Below, piece by piece: positions 33,340-40,624 of a stretch of 61,109 nucleotides of DNA. Location: assembly GCA_017999835.1 (NCBI GenBank), contig JAGNLA010000010.1, positions 1 to 61,109 of the forward strand. The letters are read 5' to 3'. The notes below the pieces were generated by a model that made no database searches, had not been told where the DNA came from, and saw only the letters and a program-made list of their open reading frames with translations. Both the position numbers and the translations under genes were made by a program. Source of the stretch: Caldisericia bacterium (GTDB lineage: Bacteria; Caldisericota; Caldisericia; JAAYUI01). Every line of letters starts with the position of its first letter. Position 1 is the stretch's first letter.

Positions 33340-34772
33340 AGAAGAGCTACTACTGGATTCTTGTCGTTGTCGGTTTGATTGTTTTTACGGCTGTTTATTC
33401 GCTGGTTTTCCCACAGAGCCAGATACCCGTAAGGTTGACAAGACGCGGAATATGTGCCAGCTATGTCCCACAAAAAGGCAATGTTTACTGTGGCAATTGG
33501 TTTATCATTGACGACAAGGGTGAAAGAATTGACCTGCCTCAAACATCTGCCAAACTCCCTGACGGATTGCGCTGGGACAAGCCAAACCTTGTAAGCTATC
33601 AAGAAGATAATGGGGTTATCTACGCAACCTTGCTTGACAACACCTACGCTTTTGATGGCAAATCCTGGATGAAAACTGATAAAAAAGAAGCATCTGGAAT
33701 CAATATCGAAAAATCAGGATTCGAAGGGAAACGTGTTGGCAGCGTAAAAAATGGCAAGATAGAGCTTGTTGGCGCAGCCCATAATGGCAAAGTCACTGAG
33801 TATGCAGTTAATGATTCGGTGCACATTGATGATTTTAACCTTCTGAAGGATTCTGAGGGGTATTCTGGCGTCAAAATAGGTTCAGACGAGTATTATCTCA
33901 CCGAGCCGAGCATTGGAAGAATTAGGTGGTTTTCAAACGGCAAGGAGACACTTCTTGATCGGAGCTACCTGGAAGCTCAGGCGGTACCAGGTGACATTGT
34001 TACCGACGGAAAATTTATCTATGCAATGCTTTCCGACTATGGAAACTCACGAGGCAAGTTTGCCAGGGTTCAGGTTTACGACAAAAAACTGGAATACGTC
34101 AGAGAGTTTGCTCCGTCAAGAGAAAATGCTGTGCCAGCTGCCATAGAGTGTTACAAATCAATGATTCTTTTGCTCTGGAGCGATGGTTTGCTTGAGGCTT
34201 ATTCGTTGGATGGTAACCTGCTGGCTTCCTGGAGTTTTGGCGACTCCGGTGTTGACCTGGCGTCAAACGGCAATGACCTGCTTGTTATGGATGACACAAA
34301 AATAGAGCTTGCAAACATCACGGTTGTCAAACCGGAGATGCCTGTTTGGCCGAGAATTGTTACCCTTGGACCGATAAAAGGTACAGCAAAAACGAGCATT
34401 GTTGTGAAGTCGAAAACTCAACCAGCCGTCACCGTCAAAGGCGAAAACATAGAACTAGATAAGATAACAAACAAAAATGGTGTATGGCAGATAGACATAT
34501 CTGTTAAAACCGAGGGTCTGCCAGCTTTTGAAAACCTGAACGCTGAACTGGCGCTGGACATCGACAACGTTCATGAGATCGTGCCGATTTCGTTTGTCCC
34601 GTACGGCAAAGCAACAAACATCCAAATTTTTGAAAAGTTTGCCTTCGACCGTGAATCCGGCGAAAACATAAGCCTTGACAAGCTGAGTGATTATGGAACA
34701 ATCATCAAAAATGAGTACTCAAGCCAGGCATTCATCCTTTCACCCAATCCTGGCAAACCTGTCGGTAAATGA
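33336..34772 (+). CDS. membrane-anchored extracytoplasmic beta-propeller-like protein
   Basis: A 478-residue protein with one N-terminal membrane anchor or signal peptide (about residues 5-24). The rest is extracytoplasmic and repetitive in beta-strand character; segments such as GKFIYAMLSDY, KFARVQVYDKKLEYVREF and LLEAYSLDGNLLASWSFG resemble blades of a propeller. The last 130 residues look like beta-sandwich domains. No catalytic motif. It is last in the sigma-factor operon (GTG start, four-base overlap), so it may be the sensory output or target of that system. Its 3' end overlaps the convergent gene by 33 bp. Confidence 0.75.
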   Translation: MKKSYYWILVVVGLIVFTAVYSLVFPQSQIPVRLTRRGICASYVPQKGNVYCGNWFIIDDKGERIDLPQTSAKLPDGLRWDKPNLVSYQEDNGVIYATLLDNTYAFDGKSWMKTDKKEASGINIEKSGFEGKRVGSVKNGKIELVGAAHNGKVTEYAVNDSVHIDDFNLLKDSEGYSGVKIGSDEYYLTEPSIGRIRWFSNGKETLLDRSYLEAQAVPGDIVTDGKFIYAMLSDYGNSRGKFARVQVYDKKLEYVREFAPSRENAVPAAIECYKSMILLLWSDGLLEAYSLDGNLLASWSFGDSGVDLASNGNDLLVMDDTKIELANITVVKPEMPVWPRIVTLGPIKGTAKTSIVVKSKTQPAVTVKGENIELDKITNKNGVWQIDISVKTEGLPAFENLNAELALDIDNVHEIVPISFVPYGKATNIQIFEKFAFDRESGENISLDKLSDYGTIIKNEYSSQAFILSPNPGKPVGK

Positions 34773-35627
34773 GAAAACAGAACCTAGTTTTTCAATTGTA
34801 TCAGTGTTTGAGCTTGACTGGACAACCATAAAAACTGGTTTACTGTAGTCGATTGACTGACAAAGCTTGGTTGAAGGGATGTTTTTGGCATGACATGGCA
34901 TGTGGTTTGTTAGAGACATCTGCCATTTTGAATTTGGGAGTGGCAAAGCCTGGCAAACTTTGCCAAGGGATTCGAATTCAAAAAAAGGCTTGTTGCTGTC
35001 ACATTGAAGCCGGCTGCCCAAAAGGGGCATGGAATCTGGATTCAGTTCAGCTCCATGCAGGCCAAAGATTCTGGGGTTGGAAACATCGAGCTTTGTTATG
35101 ACCCGAAGTTGGTTTTTTGAAGGTTTTGATTCTAAAAACCTGGTAATGCATGTTCCGTCGTCAAAAAAATTTCCCTGGATGAGAAAGTGGGTAGTGTCCC
35201 TGATGCTGTAGAAAGCGTTCACTGAAAAACCATCGTGATGATGAACAAGGAATGGTCCAAGTTTGCAATAGCTGCGTTTGACGGTAAAGCCAAGCGGGTA
35301 GATTTTTTGGTTGGCAAAACCGGTTCTTGTTGTTTTAAAAAGGGCTTGAGTTATTTCAAGCCCTTCCTTTTGAGAAATCCTTGCTTTTACTTTCCAACAC
35401 TTCCCATGATGAAAATAAACCGTCTCCCAACGATTTTTGCTGTCTCCCAGCACGTTGCCCTTTGCTGTTTTTGATTGAACGTTTGAAGAAAGCCTTACCT
35501 TGAATGCTGGTATATCCCCAATGCCAGCACAAATTTTGATACCATCGACAAGAAAGTCGTATTCTGTTTGGGAAAGTTTCCCATCCGCCAATTCGCTGAT
35601 ACTGTCAAGCCCCAATAATTTTTTCAT
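34740..35627 (-). CDS. hypothetical protein
   Basis: Unrecognised 295-residue soluble protein with no signal peptide or membrane span. Composition is mixed, with several histidines (LVHHHDG, YFHHGK) and scattered cysteines but no known metal-binding pattern. I prefer the ATG at 35627, seven bases after a TAGAAT -10-like box; a GTG at 35657 adds ten residues. A terminator-like hairpin lies inside the coding sequence (35335-35365), and the 3' end overlaps the convergent gene by 33 bp. The neighbours give no hint of function. The long open frame supports a real gene, but expression is less certain than for its neighbours. Confidence 0.6.
   Translation of the reverse strand: MKKLLGLDSISELADGKLSQTEYDFLVDGIKICAGIGDIPAFKVRLSSNVQSKTAKGNVLGDSKNRWETVYFHHGKCWKVKARISQKEGLEITQALFKTTRTGFANQKIYPLGFTVKRSYCKLGPFLVHHHDGFSVNAFYSIRDTTHFLIQGNFFDDGTCITRFLESKPSKNQLRVITKLDVSNPRIFGLHGAELNPDSMPLLGSRLQCDSNKPFFEFESLGKVCQALPLPNSKWQMSLTNHMPCHAKNIPSTKLCQSIDYSKPVFMVVQSSSNTDTIEKLGSVFSFTDRFARIG
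35335..35365 (-). terminator. terminator-like hairpin inside a coding region
   Basis: A perfect 10-bp stem (AAGGGCTTGA/TCAAGCCCTT, 35340-35349 with 35356-35365) with a six-base loop. On the coding (reverse) strand the stem is followed by a short T run (TTTTT) then AAAAC, the shape of a Rho-independent terminator, in the first third of the gene. Confidence 0.4.
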
Positions 35628-35905
35628 GCCAGTGATTCTAATCAAGGCATGCGACACCTATTTGTCGTAATAAAAAAACCGTTTAATGTTTAGATAGTAT
35701 TTGTTGAATGCTACTGACAGATTATACTACCAAAAGATAATCTTCTCTCAGAGCTAATTATTTGATTTTTCTTTGAAAGGTTGAACAGGAATTATCGAAG
35801 TCGACATGGGTGAGGTTAGTTGTCTCATCCGGGTCACGCATTGGCATGCATGGCTTTCTCCATCTCTCCTCCATTTAACTTTACCTCTGCCCATCAAGTA
35901 AGTGT

Positions 35906-37102
35906 TTAGATACCATAAATAAAAGTATTGTAGTTGTATGTGATAATGTCATCATTATCAGAAACATTAATACTTTCAATGGATATGCAAGAGTCACTTG
36001 TATATAAAGTAGGCATAGATATTACTGGCATCTCTTTGATTATTGTTAGGGATTTGTCATATAATACAATTTTGTTCAAGGATTCGAGAGCAATGTAATC
36101 GCCAAAAAAACTCATACCTGCGAACCTGTCAATTTGAATTTTAGAAAGCACGTTGCCATTGATGATGTCTTTGCAACTTAAGAAATATTGTTTATTAGCA
36201 TCGCAACCAACAGGTTCTTGATAATATGCTAAATTTCCATTGCATAAGAACTCATCTCCGCATTCCTGGTTCCAGAGTTCCTTGCCATTATCCAGGTTGA
36301 TTGCCTTTAATCTTCGGGTAGAATCATCGCATGTGTATGAAAAATCAAGATTGTTTAACACTAAAACATTGTTGAAAATGTTACCATTCACATAGACAGG
36401 CTCTTTGAATTTATGTAATATTTTCTCCGATGAAAGGTCAAAGTAGTACATTGTATTATCAAGATAAAACAGTATTTTGCTAATACTAACATTCAAAATA
36501 TCATTTCCCAATATATAGGGGAAGAATTCTATTTTTGTTAACTTGCTCAAATCAAATTTTCTTCTTACATATCCATTTCTAATATCAATTTCAATTAGCT
36601 TTTTTGGATAGTACTCATCTCCACCATAACAAATAATGTAAGCAAAATCGTTGTCATTAATCGCATCATTTTCTGGCAACTCCTCCAATGTTTTGTTGTG
36701 CCACAACCTTTTTCCGTTATCCAAATTGTAACATGTTGTTCCTTTGTTTCTTATCATCAAATAGTTGTCATGAAGCAAATAGCAGTCTTTTTCGAATTGA
36801 ATCTTGCCTGCTTCAAGATCATTTTTCAGTTGGTTAGGTTCCTGTGACCAAACAGATTTTAGAGTTTTCAAGTCTATCAAATCGAGATTACTTTCGTAGA
36901 CCTTTGATTCTACATCTTCAGTACCTGGATTATTTACTTGGAAAATTCTTTTTTCAATGAGCATGCAACCATCGTAAACTAGCAAAGGATATCTATCCTT
37001 TATGACTTTTGGCTCTGATAAGACCATGTCACTGCCGATATTGCTGGTAATGATTTGGCAAATAGCAATAATGGCAAGGAATATAGGTTTAATCATTTTC
37101 AT
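35906..37102 (-). CDS. exported PQQ-like beta-propeller protein, AT-rich gene
   Basis: A 398-residue protein with an N-terminal signal peptide (about 1-23) and propeller-type repeats: CYNLDNGKRLWHNKT, INLDNGKELWNQECG and IIDLKT-like strands fit the G-K-x-x-W pattern of PQQ-like (quinoprotein-like) blades. No lipobox cysteine is evident after the signal sequence. The family often acts as a scaffold or envelope assembly factor and rarely binds PQQ. The gene is visibly more AT-rich than its neighbours, which could mean recent transfer. It starts 24 bases after the hydrogenase maturation protease gene and may share its transcript. Related proteins are encoded at 48477-52316 and 60779. Confidence 0.8.
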   Translation of the reverse strand: MKMIKPIFLAIIAICQIITSNIGSDMVLSEPKVIKDRYPLLVYDGCMLIEKRIFQVNNPGTEDVESKVYESNLDLIDLKTLKSVWSQEPNQLKNDLEAGKIQFEKDCYLLHDNYLMIRNKGTTCYNLDNGKRLWHNKTLEELPENDAINDNDFAYIICYGGDEYYPKKLIEIDIRNGYVRRKFDLSKLTKIEFFPYILGNDILNVSISKILFYLDNTMYYFDLSSEKILHKFKEPVYVNGNIFNNVLVLNNLDFSYTCDDSTRRLKAINLDNGKELWNQECGDEFLCNGNLAYYQEPVGCDANKQYFLSCKDIINGNVLSKIQIDRFAGMSFFGDYIALESLNKIVLYDKSLTIIKEMPVISMPTLYTSDSCISIESINVSDNDDIITYNYNTFIYGI

Positions 37103-37126
37103 CTTATGCCTCTCGGTACAATCTTC

Positions 37127-37582
37127 TCAAACCAGCTCCCTTCCTGCTATCTCCTCAATGATTGAAGGCAGGTTTTCGGCAACTTCCTTGGTCATCTCTA
37201 TGCCAAAGGTGAGAACTTCCTTGACCTCAATTGCATAGATTGTGAATTTCTTTGGAATCCTGACGCCCATCTCCTCGCCCATCTTAAGCGCTGTTGCAAA
37301 ATTGATGTCGTGAACGTTGCTTATGTGCAGCGTTTCTGAAAAATTCTCAGGTGTGAGAATGGCAAGCGAACCGACCGGAAACTGGCCAGAATAGATTGTA
37401 TCGACAAGCACAGCCTCGTCATAACCGTCTGAGGCGTCGACGATTGTCATGCCACCAGAACTGAGTCTGACAAACGAAATGTCAGGGTTGGTATTTCGTT
37501 TCTCCAGTTCGTCAATTATCAAAAGACCGACGCGGTCGTCAGAGAGTATTGGGTTGCCAAGGCCGATTATCACTTTTTTCAT
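37127..37582 (-). CDS. hydrogenase maturation protease (HycI/HyaD family)
   Basis: A 151-residue endopeptidase that removes the C-terminal extension of a NiFe hydrogenase large subunit after nickel insertion. It shows GLGNPILSDDRVG at the N-terminus, with the nickel-sensing aspartate, and the second acidic ligand region LVDTIYSG, plus HISNVHDIN near the third metal-ligand histidine. The partner is the large subunit encoded just upstream, whose sequence ends with a 26-residue tail after its DPCxxCxxH motif. A terminator separates the two genes, so the protease may rely on read-through or its own promoter. Confidence 0.93.
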   Translation of the reverse strand: MKKVIIGLGNPILSDDRVGLLIIDELEKRNTNPDISFVRLSSGGMTIVDASDGYDEAVLVDTIYSGQFPVGSLAILTPENFSETLHISNVHDINFATALKMGEEMGVRIPKKFTIYAIEVKEVLTFGIEMTKEVAENLPSIIEEIAGRELV

Positions 37583-37600
37583 AATGTTTTCACCACCAAT

Positions 37601-37635
37601 AAAAAAGAGCCTCCGATGTGCTTTCGGAGGCTCTT
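37601..37635 (-). terminator. Rho-independent terminator of the Hdr/Mvh operon
   Basis: A 12-bp stem (37605-37616 with 37624-37635, core AGAGCCTCCGA/TCGGAGGCTCT) with a seven-base loop, followed on the reverse strand by six T. It lies 17 bases after the hydrogenase large-subunit gene and before the maturation protease gene. Confidence 0.88.
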
Positions 37636-37651
37636 GATTTTACGCTCGAAT

Positions 37652-39157
37652 TTACCTGTTTGAAAGGGTCTGGACTACTGTGCCGTCTTTGGACTTCAAC
37701 TCGATTTCCATTGGCATTGAGCCTGGAAGCGAGTGTGTTGCGCAAGAGAAGCATGGGTCATAAGACCTGAAGACCATTTCGATGAGATTGAAGATGCCAT
37801 CGCTGACCTGACCGTTCTTGATAAAAGCTTTGGCTGTTTTTGTGGTCTCAAAGCAGATGGTTCCGTGATTGAAGGCGGTTGCAACGATTAAGTTGGCTTT
37901 TGTAACATAGCCGTTGTCGTCGCATTCGTAGTGGTGGATGAGTGTGCCGCGTGGAGCCTCAACTGAACCCATACCAAACTTCTTGTTTGTTGTTGGGATG
38001 GTTCTGACGTTTGGGTCGAGTATCTGCGGGTCGGTCATCAGCTCCTGCAGCCTTTCGGACGCGTAGAGGAGTTCGATGAGCCTTGCCCAGTGGTTGGCAA
38101 GTGAGAATTGAACTGGCCTTGTGCCAAAGGTTTTCATGAACCTTTCCCATTCGGCGTTTGCAAGCGGGGTTGCCATGCCGTCTGAGACGTTGATTCTTGA
38201 AAGTGGTGCAACTCTTACCATACCGGATTTTGGTCCATCAGTGATGCCATTCCAGCCGACTTTCTTGAGATACGGGAACTTCAGATAGCTCCATGGGAGA
38301 ACCTGTTCACCGATGTATTCAAGGTAGTCTTTGGCGTGGAATTTGGCAACTTCTTTGCCCTGTTGATCCATGACTCTCATGTTGCCGGAGTAAAAGTTGC
38401 AATGGTTTTTGTCGTCAACCATGCCCATGTGGTAGCTGTCGCTCTGGTAGAGGTCTTTGTTGGTTATGATGTCTAGATAGGCTTTGTTGCCAAGCACGAC
38501 CTGGTTGAAGATTTCGATGGTCTTTTTTGAGAATGAGATGAAATCCTTGGAGAGTTCCAGGATTTCCTTCTGCTGATCTTTTGTGATTGGCTTGCTGATT
38601 CCACCTGGAAGACCGAATACCGGATGGGTTGCCCTTCCGCCAATGATCTCCTGGATTTTCTGGGCAAGGCATCTCATGTGAAGGACTTCCTTGACCAAGT
38701 CTGCACCGACAGCGCCGATCAGGCCAATGACGTTTCTTTCTGCAACCGGTGCGCCAGGTCCAAGAACAAAGTCAGGAGCGGCAAGAGCGTAGAAGTGGAG
38801 GATGTGGGAGTGAATCATGTGGGCAGCGTAGGCTGCTTCCCTGAGCATGTGACCCGTTTTTGGTGGTTCTGCATCAAACATCATATCGAGAACTTTTGAT
38901 GATGCCAGATGGTGAGCCCATGGGCAGATGCCGCAGAGAGCCGTGACGATTCTTGGCATTTCCTCAACTGGTCTGCCTTTACAGAATTCTTCGAAACCTC
39001 TAAGTTCTACGACCTGGAAGTATGCTTCGTCAACATTTCCGGCGTCGTCGAGGAAAATTTCGATTTTTGCGTGACCGTCAAGCCTTGAAACAGGCGAGAT
39101 GGTCAGGTGGTTTGACTCTGCTTTGTGTGTCTTGTCAAAAATGATTGGTTCTGCCAT
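37652..39157 (-). CDS. mvhA: NiFe hydrogenase large subunit, MvhA type (group 3c-like)
   Basis: Catalytic subunit of 501 residues that binds the NiFe active site and cleaves or forms H2. The N-terminal L1 motif is ALCGICPWAHH (Cys ligands in CGIC) and the C-terminal L2 motif is DPCFSCATH. A tail of 26 residues follows the last histidine and should be cut off by the maturation protease encoded next door. No selenocysteine: all four ligands are cysteine. It is the last gene of the hdrC-to-mvhA operon, paired with the small subunit just upstream. Methanogen MvhAGD is the classic homologue. The subunit layout argues for cytoplasmic, F420-independent hydrogenase. Confidence 0.95.
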   Translation of the reverse strand: MAEPIIFDKTHKAESNHLTISPVSRLDGHAKIEIFLDDAGNVDEAYFQVVELRGFEEFCKGRPVEEMPRIVTALCGICPWAHHLASSKVLDMMFDAEPPKTGHMLREAAYAAHMIHSHILHFYALAAPDFVLGPGAPVAERNVIGLIGAVGADLVKEVLHMRCLAQKIQEIIGGRATHPVFGLPGGISKPITKDQQKEILELSKDFISFSKKTIEIFNQVVLGNKAYLDIITNKDLYQSDSYHMGMVDDKNHCNFYSGNMRVMDQQGKEVAKFHAKDYLEYIGEQVLPWSYLKFPYLKKVGWNGITDGPKSGMVRVAPLSRINVSDGMATPLANAEWERFMKTFGTRPVQFSLANHWARLIELLYASERLQELMTDPQILDPNVRTIPTTNKKFGMGSVEAPRGTLIHHYECDDNGYVTKANLIVATAFNHGTICFETTKTAKAFIKNGQVSDGIFNLIEMVFRSYDPCFSCATHSLPGSMPMEIELKSKDGTVVQTLSNR

Positions 39158-39159
39158 GT

Positions 39160-40176
39160 TTATTCCTCCACGTCTTCCACGACTTCGTTTACAAGCGCTG
39201 AACCGAAGCTGTAGCGGTAGAATGTTCCAAGTGGATCCGGAACCATCTCGGCGATTTTGTCGATCTCGTTTTCTTCGAGGTTCAACTCGTCGTCTCTGTA
39301 GTCAAGAACCGAGGCAAGACCGGAAAGAGTCGAGAGACCCTGATCCATGACGTTGCCTGTTGGTCCATAGCAACCTCTGCATGGCATGTTGCCGATGTTG
39401 GTGCACTGTGCACCACAGCCGGCGCGAGTTGCGATGCCTGGGCAGATGATGCCCTGATCGAGGAAACATTTTTCCTGATCAAGTGGAACCATGTGTGGTC
39501 TGTTGATCTTTTTGATGTTGTAACGGTCGGATTTTTTCCTCTTGCACTCATCGCAAAGCGATTTCTCTGAAGCGATGATTGTTCCCTTTGGCGGGAGTGG
39601 AGTGCCAGCAGTTACGAATCCGTGAACTGCCATTATGAGGGCTGTGATGGTTGGGACTGATGGCGGGCAGCCTGGCAGATAATAATCGACATCGATTATT
39701 TCGTCCATTCTCACGATTTTCTGGTTTGCCTTTGGGAGGGTGAGGATGTTGCCCTTTGGTGTCTTCCACTCGTAATTCGGACGTTCGCTTTTTTCGTTTG
39801 TTGTGGAGGCTGTTTCACCATAAACGGTGTCCCATATCTTTTTCATGCCACCCTTGACCGAGTTGGCAAGTGACGGGATGCCACCAAAAGCTGAGCATGC
39901 ACCGAAAGCCACAATCAGCTGTGATTTCTTGCGAAGAAGCTTGACCATGTGGACATTCTCTTCGTCTCTCATGCAGCCGTGGATGAGCGTTGCAGTGATA
40001 TGACCATCTGGCATTGCCTCAACGTCTTTGTACTTGGCGTCCATGTAGGTTGGGCCGAATGCAAGGTCAGCGATACCAAAAAGATCAAGCAGGAGCGAGT
40101 CTATGTCGAGCAGTGCCATGTCGCAGCCGTCGCATGTGGCTGCCCTGTTGACAGCGATTCTGATTTTGTCAGACAT
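39160..40176 (-). CDS. mvhG: NiFe hydrogenase small subunit, MvhG type
   Basis: A 338-residue small subunit that carries iron-sulfur clusters and passes electrons from the large subunit. The proximal cluster ligands are seen in ATCDGCD, GCMRDEE, FGACSAFGG and LPGCPPS. Toward the C-terminus further cysteines (SLCDECK, KCFLDQGIICPG, AGCGAQCTN, MPCRGCYGPT) provide more clusters, as in MvhG. No twin-arginine signal is present, so the enzyme is cytoplasmic. It lies two bases from mvhA and overlaps mvhD by eight bases. Confidence 0.95.
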   Translation of the reverse strand: MSDKIRIAVNRAATCDGCDMALLDIDSLLLDLFGIADLAFGPTYMDAKYKDVEAMPDGHITATLIHGCMRDEENVHMVKLLRKKSQLIVAFGACSAFGGIPSLANSVKGGMKKIWDTVYGETASTTNEKSERPNYEWKTPKGNILTLPKANQKIVRMDEIIDVDYYLPGCPPSVPTITALIMAVHGFVTAGTPLPPKGTIIASEKSLCDECKRKKSDRYNIKKINRPHMVPLDQEKCFLDQGIICPGIATRAGCGAQCTNIGNMPCRGCYGPTGNVMDQGLSTLSGLASVLDYRDDELNLEENEIDKIAEMVPDPLGTFYRYSFGSALVNEVVEDVEE

Positions 40177-40624
40177 GAGCTTCCTCCTTTACGTTTTTTG
40201 ATTCAATCAGTTTTTTTCTGATTGGGGAGATGCCGAGTTTGTCTATTTGCTTTGAAAACTCTCTCATGGTGTCGGCAAACTTTTGTCCTTCCGAAGCTGA
40301 AATCCATTCGAGTCTGAAGCGTTTTGGTGAGATGCCAAGCTGCTTGATCATTCTCTCAAGGAGGGCAATTCTTCTTCTTTCCCTGTAGTTGCCTGAGATA
40401 TAGTGGCAATCTCCTGGGTGGCAACCGGCAACGATGACGCCGTCTGCGCCTTTTGAGAAGGCACGGAGAACAATTTCCGGGTCGATTCTGGCAGAACACA
40501 TTGTTCGAATCATCCTGAAGTTTGTTGGCATCTGGAATCTTGACACACCGGCAAGGTCAGCGCCGGCGTATGTGCACCAGTTGCATGAAAGGACTACAAT
40601 GACTGGTTTTTTCTCTTCACTCAC
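40169..40624 (-). CDS. mvhD: MvhD, hydrogenase delta subunit (2Fe-2S)
   Basis: A 151-residue protein of the MvhD/delta family that connects the hydrogenase to HdrA. The N-terminal LSCNWCTYAGADLAG, then MCSARIDPE and GCHPGDCHY, give the cysteines of the [2Fe-2S] cluster. It overlaps hdrA by four bases and mvhG by eight. A second, longer MvhD-like protein is encoded beyond hdrA; this one is the conventional short form and most likely the direct hydrogenase linker. Confidence 0.95.
   Translation of the reverse strand: MSEEKKPVIVVLSCNWCTYAGADLAGVSRFQMPTNFRMIRTMCSARIDPEIVLRAFSKGADGVIVAGCHPGDCHYISGNYRERRRIALLERMIKQLGISPKRFRLEWISASEGQKFADTMREFSKQIDKLGISPIRKKLIESKNVKEEAHV

Noticed and set aside
37652-39157. 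Selenocysteine in the hydrogenase large subunit
   Set aside because: The C-terminal ligand motif is DPCFSC with both positions cysteine, and no in-frame TGA is present.
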